Source: Alloalcanivorax venustensis ISO4
GTDB taxonomy: Bacteria > Pseudomonadota > Gammaproteobacteria > Pseudomonadales > Alcanivoracaceae
Assembly (NCBI RefSeq): GCF_015356855.1
Contig: NZ_ARXR01000008.1
Coordinates: 62,001-126,000, forward strand
Direction of reading: 5' to 3'
Length of the DNA stretch: 64,000 nucleotides
Under the pieces are notes generated by a model. The model made no database searches. It had not been told where the DNA came from and saw only the letters and a list, made by a program, of their open reading frames with translations. This document shows positions 8,612-18,033 of this stretch, one piece after another. Position numbers and translations under genes: made by a program. Position 1 is the stretch's first letter; the number at the start of each line of letters is the position of its first letter.

Positions 8612-10042
8612 GTGAACGATTCCAATAAGAGTGTGATAAAACACCACGGCGCCGCCACCGGCGTCACCGGCTCATGCCACGAACTGACGCTGGACGACAA
8701 CGCGGGGCTGCTGATCGATTGCGGCCTGTTTCAGGGCGGTGACCGGGGGGCGGACGGCGCCGACGCCGGGCGCCCCGAAATCGAATTCGACATCCGCCAC
8801 ATCCGGGCGCTGGTGGTCACCCATGTGCATCTCGATCATGTGGGGCGTATTCCCTGGCTGCTGGCCGCCGGTTTTGACGGCCCGATCTATTGCAGTGAGC
8901 CCAGCGCCGAGTTGCTGCCGATCATGCTGGAGGACGCCTTTAAGCTGGCCGTCAGCCGCCAACCGGAGGCGATAAACTGGTACCTGCGCCGCGTACAGCG
9001 TCTGCTGCGGCCGCTGCCCTTCGGCCAGTGGCACAGTGTTTATCAGGGCGCGGGCAAAGAGGCGGCGATCCGCCTGCGCCGCGCCGGGCATCTGCTCGGC
9101 TCCGCTTATGTGGAGTGTGCTTTGACCGGTGAGGCCCGCGGTCAGGACACCAGGGTGATCTTCAGTGGTGACCTGGGCAACAGGGCGTCGCCGATACTGC
9201 GGCCACCCGAACAGCCGGACGGCTGTGACATCCTGGTGCTGGAGAGCACCTACGGCGACCGGGAACACGACGACCCGGGCGCCCGCCGTCACCGCCTGCG
9301 GACCCTGATCGAGCGCGCCCTGGTGGACCGGGGCACGGTGCTGATCCCCGCGTTCAGCATCGGTCGCACCCAGGAACTGCTCTACGAGCTGGAAGACCTG
9401 ATTTATGAGAACCAGGGCAAGGAAGCCGCCGGCGGGCTCCACTGGAATGATCTGCCGGTGATCCTGGATTCGCCGCTGGCCAGCCGGTTCACCCGGGCCT
9501 ACCGGGGCCTCCGTGAGCACTGGGACGAACAGGCGCTGGAACGGGTAGGCCAGGGGCGTGGCCCGCTGGCATTCGAGCAGCTGTTCACGGTGGACGACCA
9601 TGAAACCCACCAGCGCATGGTCGCCCACCTGGCCGGCACGGGCCGCCCGGCGGTGGTGGTCGCCGCCAGCGGCATGTGCGCCGGCGGGCGCATCGTCAAT
9701 TATCTCAAGGCGATGCTCGGCGACCCGCGCCACAACGTGCTGTTCGTCGGCTACCAGGCCGCCGGCACCCCCGGCCGGGAGCTGCAGACGCAAGGGCAGG
9801 GCGGCCAGCTGGAACTGGACGGCGAGATTCACGAGATAAAGGCCGGTGTCGACACCATCGGCGGCTACTCCGCCCACGCCGACCGCCACGGATTGCTCCG
9901 CTTCGTCACCGGTATGACCCGGTGGCCCCGGGAAATCCGCCTGGTGCACGGTGATGACCAGGCCAAGCGGGGGCTGGCGGAATCGCTCAGACAGCGCTAT
10001 CAAGACAGTGGTCAAAAATGCAAAATTAACACATCTCCCTGA
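8612..10042 (+). CDS. MBL-fold RNA-processing exonuclease-like protein (beta-CASP family)
   Basis: A 476-residue cytosolic metallo-beta-lactamase hydrolase with a beta-CASP insert, the architecture of CPSF73/RNase J-like nucleases. The zinc motif is HVHLDHVG (residues 71-78), later motifs include the FSGDLGN aspartate, the beta-CASP core (ESTYGDREH, AFSIGRTQE), VAASGMCAGGRI and the C-terminal histidine in GYSAHAD. A GTG at 8612 with GGGGA upstream is chosen; the frame stays open to 8462 but that part reads through a REP repeat and the ops element, so it is unlikely to be coding. First gene after ops. Its 3' part exists as a decayed copy at 27636-27870, next to a ugd remnant. RNA substrate unknown. 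Confidence 0.88.
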   Translation: MNDSNKSVIKHHGAATGVTGSCHELTLDDNAGLLIDCGLFQGGDRGADGADAGRPEIEFDIRHIRALVVTHVHLDHVGRIPWLLAAGFDGPIYCSEPSAELLPIMLEDAFKLAVSRQPEAINWYLRRVQRLLRPLPFGQWHSVYQGAGKEAAIRLRRAGHLLGSAYVECALTGEARGQDTRVIFSGDLGNRASPILRPPEQPDGCDILVLESTYGDREHDDPGARRHRLRTLIERALVDRGTVLIPAFSIGRTQELLYELEDLIYENQGKEAAGGLHWNDLPVILDSPLASRFTRAYRGLREHWDEQALERVGQGRGPLAFEQLFTVDDHETHQRMVAHLAGTGRPAVVVAASGMCAGGRIVNYLKAMLGDPRHNVLFVGYQAAGTPGRELQTQGQGGQLELDGEIHEIKAGVDTIGGYSAHADRHGLLRFVTGMTRWPREIRLVHGDDQAKRGLAESLRQRYQDSGQKCKINTSP

Positions 10043-10133
10043 GATGACAGGATGAGTTAGTAAAGGAATTGGACGCCAGCCAAATGTATGATAGCTATAC
10101 AGCGAAACTTAAAAACCTAGAAGAATAGTCGCC

Positions 10134-11141
10134 ATGTCTTATATTTCAGATCGTTATATCGAGTTTTGGCTATCCAAATGGCGCTCGGACTCCATGATCC
10201 GTCGTGTTTTGGAGAGTCGCCCGGTCAGACGGCTTAAAGACATCTCCTTTCTGGGAGCAATCGACTACACATCCTTGGTACATAAGGGGCCCCGGATAGG
10301 GCGGGATCGTCTTCATCACACCTTGGGGGTGGCGGCTCTTGCCGATTTTATCTCCGAGCATCGTAATTATGACGAAGAGACCCGGAACCACGTCGTCGTT
10401 GCCGCCCTTTTACACGATATTGGGCACGCACCCCTTTCACATAGTGCTGAACCCTACTTTAAGCGCCGTCTGGGGATAGGTCACCATGAGCTTGGTGAGC
10501 AGTTCATGGAGGAGGACAAGCAGCTATCCTGGTGGCTGGCAAAGTATTTTGATCGGGAAAGAATCAAGTTATTGATCGCCGGGGATGCGGGCGGTGGGCA
10601 AGGCGCGGACCTGTTCGAAAGCCCCATCAACATCGATACCATTGACGGCATACTACGCAGTTTTGAGAGTTTTCGAGGACACAAGCCAGCCTGTCCGCTT
10701 GACATTGCTCGAGCCGCTTTTCTGGAATCGAGTGAGGCTGGCAAAAAGTCTTTGGATTGGTTCTGGCAATTGAAAGGCAGTGTATACAACTCTTTTATTA
10801 CTAGTCTTGAGGGGCTCCAAGCGGACCAGTATTGCCAGCTTTATTTTGAAAAAAATGAAGTTGAACTAAGTAGAGAAAAACTGTTGTCCACCGAAAAAGA
10901 GTGGCTGTTGGAGTTTCCGGATTTATTTCATGCCCTCCGAAATTCGAGTATGGATGATGCTGTCACGACTTACTGCCAGCGCGACTACTACATCGTGTTT
11001 GAAAGTGAAGATATTGCCGAAAGATATAAGGTTAATAAGAAAGAAGTAACGAAAGACGGTTGGGATGTGAAAAGTGCCTTGGCGCACAGGGAGGATGATA
11101 ACAATGGATTATATAAGGGAGACTCGCAGGTTTACCACTGA
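10134..11141 (+). CDS. HD-domain phosphohydrolase (SAMHD1/dGTPase-like)
   Basis: A 335-residue HD-superfamily protein. The metal site is seen as HHTLGV (H61/H62), HDIGHAPLSH (94-103) and a later aspartate in NIDTIDG (D168). The spacing and the N-terminal VRRLKDISFLGAIDY segment resemble the SAMHD1/dGTPase branch, which cleaves deoxynucleoside triphosphates, but hydrolysis of another phosphate ester is equally possible. Base composition is clearly lower in GC than the flanking nuclease and tviB genes. It overlaps the nucleotidyltransferase gene by 38 bases, so the two are probably translated together and act as a pair. Confidence 0.8.
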   Translation: MSYISDRYIEFWLSKWRSDSMIRRVLESRPVRRLKDISFLGAIDYTSLVHKGPRIGRDRLHHTLGVAALADFISEHRNYDEETRNHVVVAALLHDIGHAPLSHSAEPYFKRRLGIGHHELGEQFMEEDKQLSWWLAKYFDRERIKLLIAGDAGGGQGADLFESPINIDTIDGILRSFESFRGHKPACPLDIARAAFLESSEAGKKSLDWFWQLKGSVYNSFITSLEGLQADQYCQLYFEKNEVELSREKLLSTEKEWLLEFPDLFHALRNSSMDDAVTTYCQRDYYIVFESEDIAERYKVNKKEVTKDGWDVKSALAHREDDNNGLYKGDSQVYH

Positions 11142-12063
11142 AAAGCTTGCCGAAATAAGAGACGATATTCATCGTGTACTGAAGAAAAGTAAGAATAATG
11201 AAAAGATTACTATTGTCGCTACTGGCTCTTATGGAAGGGAGGAAGCTTCTTCCAAATCTGATATTGATCATTTTATTATTTACGACGCCGATGAAGCTGC
11301 CGATGACGCAATCAAGGTCGAACTAGAACAAATCGAGGCGGTTATAAAGCAGCATGTGCCGGAACGCTCTGGTAGTACAGGGACGTTTGGAAAAGACGCT
11401 GTCATTCAGTTTTCGGAAATGAAGACTAATATCGGTGGTGAGTACGACGACAACAAGAGCTTGACCAGGCGTATGCTCTTCCTGCTGGAGGGAACCTGGC
11501 TATACGGTGAAGATAGATTTGAACGCTATCAGCGCTCGTTGCTGAAGCGCTACATGGAGAACAGCTCCGAAAAAGCAGAGCTGCCCAGGTTTTTGCTCAA
11601 TGACGTTATCCGTTATTACAGAACGATCGCGACGGATTTTGAGCATAAGGTGTTCGAAGATGGAAAAGAATGGGGTTTAAGAAGTATTAAGCTTCGATTT
11701 TCCAGAAAGATACTTTACTTCGGAGGGATTCTTACCATTGCAGAGATGGCTGATGCCGGTTATCGCCAATGGGAGGAAAGAGCCATAGAACTATTTGGCA
11801 TCCCGGTTCTGAGCAGGATCGAGCGGCTTATCGATGATCGATGTGGCCAAGAAGTACTCGAAATCTATGACCAGTTCTTGGCAAAAATTAGCGACCCTGA
11901 GATTCGCGAAGCGTTAAAACGAGTCGAAAAAGAAGAGCGTACTCAAAGTGAAGAATATCAAACTCTTAGACAGTTGAGTGACGACTTTTCAGCGAAACTG
12001 TCTGAGTGCTTGGACATCAAATATAGCGCAGACCACTCCATCCATCACGCATTGTTGTTCTAG
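11104..12063 (+). CDS. DUF294/GlnD-like nucleotidyltransferase, partner of the HD protein
   Basis: A 319-residue protein with a polymerase-beta-type nucleotidyltransferase core: GSYGREE (residues 41-47) followed by SDID (52-55), which supply the G-S and D-x-D catalytic elements. The rest is helical and charged, with a coiled region near the C terminus (KRVEKEERTQSEEYQ). ATG 11104 is chosen because AGGGAGG (11088-11094) sits nine bases upstream; an ATG 30 bases earlier lacks a site. It overlaps the HD gene by 38 bases. GC is low, like its partner. The fold could modify a protein or a tRNA/nucleotide; no substrate can be named. Not a known capsule gene. Confidence 0.75.
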   Translation: MDYIRETRRFTTEKLAEIRDDIHRVLKKSKNNEKITIVATGSYGREEASSKSDIDHFIIYDADEAADDAIKVELEQIEAVIKQHVPERSGSTGTFGKDAVIQFSEMKTNIGGEYDDNKSLTRRMLFLLEGTWLYGEDRFERYQRSLLKRYMENSSEKAELPRFLLNDVIRYYRTIATDFEHKVFEDGKEWGLRSIKLRFSRKILYFGGILTIAEMADAGYRQWEERAIELFGIPVLSRIERLIDDRCGQEVLEIYDQFLAKISDPEIREALKRVEKEERTQSEEYQTLRQLSDDFSAKLSECLDIKYSADHSIHHALLF

Positions 12064-12122
12064 ATCAGGCCGATGGCTGGCCGTAACTCGACATCCCTGA
12101 CAAAAAGCAAGGTACTGAAAGA

Positions 12123-13406
12123 ATGACCCACCCCTCCCTGGAAGACATCAAACTGGCCGTGATCGGCCTCGGTTATGTGGGCCTGCCCCTGGCCGCGGAG
12201 TTCGGCAAGCACCGCCCGGTGGTGGGCTTTGACGTAAACCGCGACCGTATCCGCAATCTGCGCGAAGGGCACGACTTTACCCGGGAGCTCAGCGACGCGG
12301 AGCTGGCCGCCTCGGAGGGCCTGGCGTTCAGCGACGATCCGATGGCCCTGGACGGCTGTAACGTCTACATCGTCACGGTGCCCACGCCCATCGACGAGCA
12401 CCGCCAGCCGGATCTGACGCCGCTGATCAAGGCGTCCGAGACCATCGGCAAGACCCTCAAGCCCGGCAACATCGTGATTTACGAGTCCACGGTGTTCCCC
12501 GGCGCCACCGAGGAGCACTGCGTGCCGGTGCTGGAGCGGGTCTCCGGCCTCACCTTCAACCAGGACTTCTACGCCGGCTACAGCCCGGAGCGCATCAACC
12601 CGGGCGATAAGCTCCACCGCGTCACCGACATCATGAAGGTCACCGCCGGCTCCACCCCGGAAGTGGCGGACACCGTGGACCGCCTCTATGCCTCCGTGAT
12701 CACCGCCGGCACCCACCGAGCCTCCAGCATCAAGGTGGCGGAAGCCGCCAAGGTGATCGAGAACACCCAGAGGGACTTGAATATCGCTCTGATCAACGAA
12801 CTGGCGATGATCTTCAAGCGCATGAACATCGACACCCAGGAAGTACTGGAAGCCGCCGGCACCAAGTGGAATTTCCTGCCGTTCCGCCCCGGCCTGGTGG
12901 GTGGCCACTGCATCGGCGTGGACCCGTACTACCTGACCCACAAAGCCCAGGCGGTGGGCTACCACCCTGAGGTGATTCTCTCCGGGCGGCGCATCAACGA
13001 CGGCATGGGCCGCTTCGTGGCCAGCGAGCTGGTCAAGGCCATGCTGGACCGCTGCATCCAGGTCAACGGCGCCCATGTGCTGGTAATGGGCCTGACCTTC
13101 AAGGAAAATTGCCCGGACCTGCGCAATACCCGGGTGATCGACGTGATCCGCGAACTCCAGGACTACAACGTCACCGTCGACGTCTACGACCCCTGGATCA
13201 ACCCGGACGAGGCCTACCGGGAATACGGCATCCAATCCATCGAAAAACCGATGGTGGCCAGCTACGATGGCATCGTCCTGGCCGTGGCCCACAACGAGTT
13301 CAAGGCGATGCCCGCCAGTGAGATCCGCCAGCTGGGCCGCGACCCGCACGTGCTCTACGACCTGAAGTACGTGCTACCCAAAGAAGCCGTCGACCTCCGC
13401 CTGTAG
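12123..13406 (+). CDS. tviB: UDP-N-acetylglucosamine/galactosamine 6-dehydrogenase TviB
   Basis: A 427-residue nucleotide-sugar dehydrogenase of the TviB/WbpO/CapL type, making a UDP-N-acetylhexosaminuronic acid. Seen are the Rossmann motif [10 protein letters not shown] (residues 16-25), the TVPTPID loop, [11 protein letters not shown], the catalytic cysteine in [12 protein letters not shown] and the C-terminal [16 protein letters not shown]. The motif [15 protein letters not shown] is typical of TviB rather than of Ugd. It precedes a TviC-like 4-epimerase, separated by a REP repeat, so UDP-GalNAcA is the likely end product of the pair. GC returns to a high value here after the low-GC HD/nucleotidyltransferase pair. 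Confidence 0.92.
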   Translation: MTHPSLEDIKLAVIGLGYVGLPLAAEFGKHRPVVGFDVNRDRIRNLREGHDFTRELSDAELAASEGLAFSDDPMALDGCNVYIVTVPTPIDEHRQPDLTPLIKASETIGKTLKPGNIVIYESTVFPGATEEHCVPVLERVSGLTFNQDFYAGYSPERINPGDKLHRVTDIMKVTAGSTPEVADTVDRLYASVITAGTHRASSIKVAEAAKVIENTQRDLNIALINELAMIFKRMNIDTQEVLEAAGTKWNFLPFRPGLVGGHCIGVDPYYLTHKAQAVGYHPEVILSGRRINDGMGRFVASELVKAMLDRCIQVNGAHVLVMGLTFKENCPDLRNTRVIDVIRELQDYNVTVDVYDPWINPDEAYREYGIQSIEKPMVASYDGIVLAVAHNEFKAMPASEIRQLGRDPHVLYDLKYVLPKEAVDLRL

Positions 13407-13427
13407 GGGTATGGACTACCTCTCTGT

Positions 13428-13483
13428 GTGGGAGCGAACTTGTGGGTACGGGCCTTTGTGGGAGCGGGCCCAGCCCGCGAATG
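13428..13483. repeat. REP-type palindromic repeat
   Basis: Two or three degenerate GTGGGAGCG units followed by a full core at 13458-13481 (GTGGGAGCGGGC then CAGCCCGCGAA). Fills the gap between tviB and tviC. Confidence 0.85.
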
Positions 13484-13511
13484 CTAGAAGTCACTACCAA
13501 ACTGGAAGAAA

Positions 13512-14531
<1,020 letters not shown>

Positions 14532-14574
14532 CAGATTATCAATAGTTATGATATTACTTTTAGAAGTCGTATAA

Positions 14575-16383
14575 ATGTTGAGTCAAATCAGAGAGCTTTA
14601 TTCTTTGCTCACTCGCGAACAGCGAAGAAAGCTTTTGCGATTGCAGGTTTTAGTAGTATTAATGTCATTTGCTGAGATAGCCGGAGTCGTAGCAATAGGC
14701 CCATTCATGACCTTGGTTGGGGACATGTCCCAGTTGGAGGGTGAGGGTCTAATAGCTCAGCTATATAATTTTTCTGGCATCTCCGACCATCGCACATTCC
14801 TCTTCTGGCTTGGTATAGGCGTTCTATTAGTGCTCGCTGTCGCGGCGACGATTTCGATGACAACGATTTGGCGCTTATCTATGTATGGGGCGCAGGTTGG
14901 GGCGGAGCTCAGCAGCAGACTTTTTAAACACTATATGCACCAGTCCTGGCTTTTTCATGCTGGTGGGAGTAGCAGCCAACTCACAAACCAAATCGCTCAA
15001 GAGTGCCAAAGAGTAACAAACACTATCATTAGCCCTTTAATGCAAATGAATGCTAAGATTTTCATGGTCATGTTCATGGCGCTAGCCATTTTCATATATA
15101 ATCCGATTGTGGCGATGACCGGAATTTTGGTGTTTTCCATAGCTTATTTGTTACTCTATAGAACGGTGCGCCGCCGATTAATGGCAAATGGCCGGACAGT
15201 TACGGATGCTCAGAGATTTCGATTCAAATTGATGGGCGAGGGATTTGGCGGCATCAAAGATGCCTTGTTGCTGGGAAGGCAGCTAATTTTCACACAGCGT
15301 TTCGAGGCCGCTAGTCGGCGTCTTGCGAAGGCGCAAGGTAAAAATCAAGCTATGAGCCAGGTTCCTCGTTATGCTATGGAGCTGGTGGCATTTGGAAGTA
15401 TTATATTTCTAATTCTGTATTTGCTTGCAGTATATGAAGGCGATCTCGGCGCAATATTGCCAATCCTTTCGGTCTATGCACTAGCAGGTTTCAAGTTGTT
15501 GCCAGCGTTCCAACAAATTTATACGGGTGTATCTCAGATCAGAGGCAATATGGCTGCCTTTGAAAACCTTCGTGACGACCTGCGTGCTAGTGCGACGATG
15601 CCCTTAACCAGAGCTTCGGACGAGGAGAGAGAGCGGCCCAAAGAATGGAGTCCTAACGATAGTATAGAGATTGCTAATGTCTTTTTTACGTACCCTGGGA
15701 AGACCGAGCCGGCTCTTAAAGGTTTGACGTTAACAATACCAGCGAATCGTATAATAGGGCTGGTTGGAGCATCTGGCTCTGGTAAATCGACTGCGATTGA
15801 TATGTTGCTTGGTTTGATTTCGCCTTCCTCCGGGCAAATGTTGGTGGATGGCCTCCCCTTGGATACTGATAGCATCCGCGCTTGGCAGAACAGCTTGGGT
15901 TTTGTCCCCCAGTCAATCTTTCTCGCAGATAGTAGTATCCGTGAAAACATAGCTTTTGGACTGCCATCCGATCAAATAGATAATAATCGTATTCGTCAGG
16001 CCGTCACTACGGCGCATCTCGATGAACTGATATCCAGTCTTCCAGATGGACTCGACACTAGGGTCGGCGAACGTGGGGTGCAGCTCTCTGGAGGCCAGCG
16101 CCAAAGAATAGGTATAGCGCGTGCTTTATACTACGACGCTGAGGTTCTGATATTAGATGAAGCCACTAGTGCGTTAGATGGAATAACAGAAAAACGCATT
16201 ATGGATGGTATACATGAGTTATCAGGAAAGAAAACGATCGTTATGATCGCACACCGGCTAACGACTGTTAAAAAATGTGATCACATATATCTCTTGGAAA
16301 GCGGGAGAGTTCTTGACAGTGGGTCCTACGATGAGCTGATAAAGAGAAGTTCGATATTCGAAAGAATGGCCAACCATCAATGA
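14575..16383 (+). CDS. MsbA/PglK-like ABC transporter, permease fused to ATPase
   Basis: A 602-residue half transporter of the ABC exporter type. The N-terminal membrane domain covers about residues 20-320, and the ATPase domain about 350-600 with Walker A GASGSGKST, signature LSGGQRQR and Walker B VLILDEATSALD. Such proteins flip lipid A (MsbA) or lipid-linked oligosaccharides (PglK/WlaB). Its place in a cluster that also has a Wzx-type flippase suggests a second export route or a dedicated lipid-linked substrate. GC content is lower than for tviB. The gene ends just before the PLP enzyme. Confidence 0.9.
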   Translation: MLSQIRELYSLLTREQRRKLLRLQVLVVLMSFAEIAGVVAIGPFMTLVGDMSQLEGEGLIAQLYNFSGISDHRTFLFWLGIGVLLVLAVAATISMTTIWRLSMYGAQVGAELSSRLFKHYMHQSWLFHAGGSSSQLTNQIAQECQRVTNTIISPLMQMNAKIFMVMFMALAIFIYNPIVAMTGILVFSIAYLLLYRTVRRRLMANGRTVTDAQRFRFKLMGEGFGGIKDALLLGRQLIFTQRFEAASRRLAKAQGKNQAMSQVPRYAMELVAFGSIIFLILYLLAVYEGDLGAILPILSVYALAGFKLLPAFQQIYTGVSQIRGNMAAFENLRDDLRASATMPLTRASDEERERPKEWSPNDSIEIANVFFTYPGKTEPALKGLTLTIPANRIIGLVGASGSGKSTAIDMLLGLISPSSGQMLVDGLPLDTDSIRAWQNSLGFVPQSIFLADSSIRENIAFGLPSDQIDNNRIRQAVTTAHLDELISSLPDGLDTRVGERGVQLSGGQRQRIGIARALYYDAEVLILDEATSALDGITEKRIMDGIHELSGKKTIVMIAHRLTTVKKCDHIYLLESGRVLDSGSYDELIKRSSIFERMANHQ

Positions 16384-16453
16384 GCCTTGGGTGCCTTGTT
16401 CTTCCTTCAAAGTTAAGCGTATTGTGTGCCTTTTAGCTCCCACCGAGGAGAGT

Positions 16454-18022
16454 ATGAAAGATAATAATCGATGTGAAACTTTTCCGCCGTTAGAAGCACC
16501 AACTGATACGCTAATAGCGTCAGGTGGCGATGATAGATTGGATGTTGACCTCGAAAACGGTTACAACAATTATGGGTGTTCGTCTGTGCCCGGATTCAGA
16601 CTGAGCTACTCTTATTCTACGGCGAGTAGTATATCAACCGCGGCCTTTAGTCACGTTTCTGCTATGCATCGCGGCCTTCAGCAAAGCGCTAAAGCGGATG
16701 ATCTTCGAACCATATACTTTAATAAGCACAATGAATTTCGTCGGCGGCTACTTAATGTTTTAAATTTGCCTCCTGCGGTTAGGGTTGTCTTCGGTCCTTC
16801 TGGCACCGACCTTGAGCTGGCAGTTCTCGCGCTGGCTGGTTTTTCTAGGGAAAGAAAGGTTCACAATATAGTACTGGGTGTGGATGAAGTCGGCAGTGGG
16901 ATTCGTTACGTAGCACAAGGCAAATACTGTAAAAGCCAAACGGTGATGGGCACCCAAGTAAAAGTTGGTGAGATGGTGCCAGGTTTTCTTGAGGAAGATA
17001 TTTCTTTAAGCGAAGTAAGTGTTCGCTCCGATGCCGGCAACCCAAGGACATCTAAAGAAGTACTGGATGATCTAGTTGCTCAGGTTGATTTCGCGCTCGG
17101 CCGAAACATGCGTCCGCTTATTCATATAGTACACAGAAGCAAAACAGGTCTAATCTTACCAGATTGGGACGATGTTAAAGAGGCGCTTGAGAGCAAGAGA
17201 GGGCAGGTAGATTTAGTTGTGGATGCCTGCCAGGGAAGAACTTCAAAGGACGTATTGGCGAATTATCTCTCCTGGGGCGCCCTCGTGTTGTTTACAGGAT
17301 CGAAGTTCTTCGGCGGCGCGCCGTTCAGTGGTGCCCTTCTGATTCCGGACAGCTACGATGCCAGGATTAAAGGGAAAATGCTGCCTGGTGGGCTGGCTGA
17401 GTTTTTCACGAAGGCCGAATGGCCTGATTGTTACCAAAGCGAAGCCTCCATACTAAGTGAAGCATTGAATTTCGGCTTGGTTTTGAGATGGGAGTCGGCG
17501 CTCTATGAGATGGAACGGTTCTTTGGTATACCCTCCAGCCGGGTTGCGAAAGTCGTTGATGCTTTCCAAAATGCTGTTGCTTGGATGTGCGAAACGTATC
17601 TGTTTATCAAGCAAGTCGCACCAGCCGTCCCGGCAGTAAAAACGGCGTCTGGGCCATCCGATCCACTTGAAAGAGAAATGATTTACACTGTAGAGCTACG
17701 AGACATCAATAACGTAGATCCGTTGACGTCTGACGACGCTCGGAGAATCTACAAATATCTGTACAGTTGTTTTGAGAGCGAAGAGTGTGAAGAAGAAGAT
17801 AGAGAAACTTTAAAGACGGTAGTCCACCTAGGTCAGCCGGTAAATTGCTATCCTTTCGGGAACGATGATTGGCGTGCGACGTTACGTATTTCTTTAGGGG
17901 CGCCCATAATAAGTGATATTGCCTTTCTTGACGCTAGTTCAATTGAGCAGCGCTTTAAAGCTGATATGTCGTTAATAGCAAAAAAGGTATCGCTCGGAAT
18001 ACATTATCTTAAAAAATTCTGA
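16454..18022 (+). CDS. Fold-type I PLP-dependent enzyme, unknown reaction
   Basis: A 522-residue protein not recognised as a named family. It has the plan of a class V-like PLP enzyme: a phosphate-binding SGTDLE (residues 116-121), the cofactor-contact aspartate in VDACQGRT (D257) and the likely Schiff-base lysine in TGSKFFGG (K284). The first 60 residues are extra and polar. The ATG at 16454 follows GAGGAG closely (three bases), and an upstream ATG at 16391 is possible but has no site. It is 11 bases from an asparagine-synthase-like gene, so the two may work in one reaction, for example in amino-acid or amide decoration of the glycan. Low GC marks recent acquisition. Confidence 0.65.
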   Translation: MKDNNRCETFPPLEAPTDTLIASGGDDRLDVDLENGYNNYGCSSVPGFRLSYSYSTASSISTAAFSHVSAMHRGLQQSAKADDLRTIYFNKHNEFRRRLLNVLNLPPAVRVVFGPSGTDLELAVLALAGFSRERKVHNIVLGVDEVGSGIRYVAQGKYCKSQTVMGTQVKVGEMVPGFLEEDISLSEVSVRSDAGNPRTSKEVLDDLVAQVDFALGRNMRPLIHIVHRSKTGLILPDWDDVKEALESKRGQVDLVVDACQGRTSKDVLANYLSWGALVLFTGSKFFGGAPFSGALLIPDSYDARIKGKMLPGGLAEFFTKAEWPDCYQSEASILSEALNFGLVLRWESALYEMERFFGIPSSRVAKVVDAFQNAVAWMCETYLFIKQVAPAVPAVKTASGPSDPLEREMIYTVELRDINNVDPLTSDDARRIYKYLYSCFESEECEEEDRETLKTVVHLGQPVNCYPFGNDDWRATLRISLGAPIISDIAFLDASSIEQRFKADMSLIAKKVSLGIHYLKKF

Positions 18023-18033
18023 TTGGAGCGGCG

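Noticed and set aside
12060-13349. A 429-codon minus-strand frame opposite tviB
   Set aside because: Antisense shadow; tviB has complete catalytic motifs.
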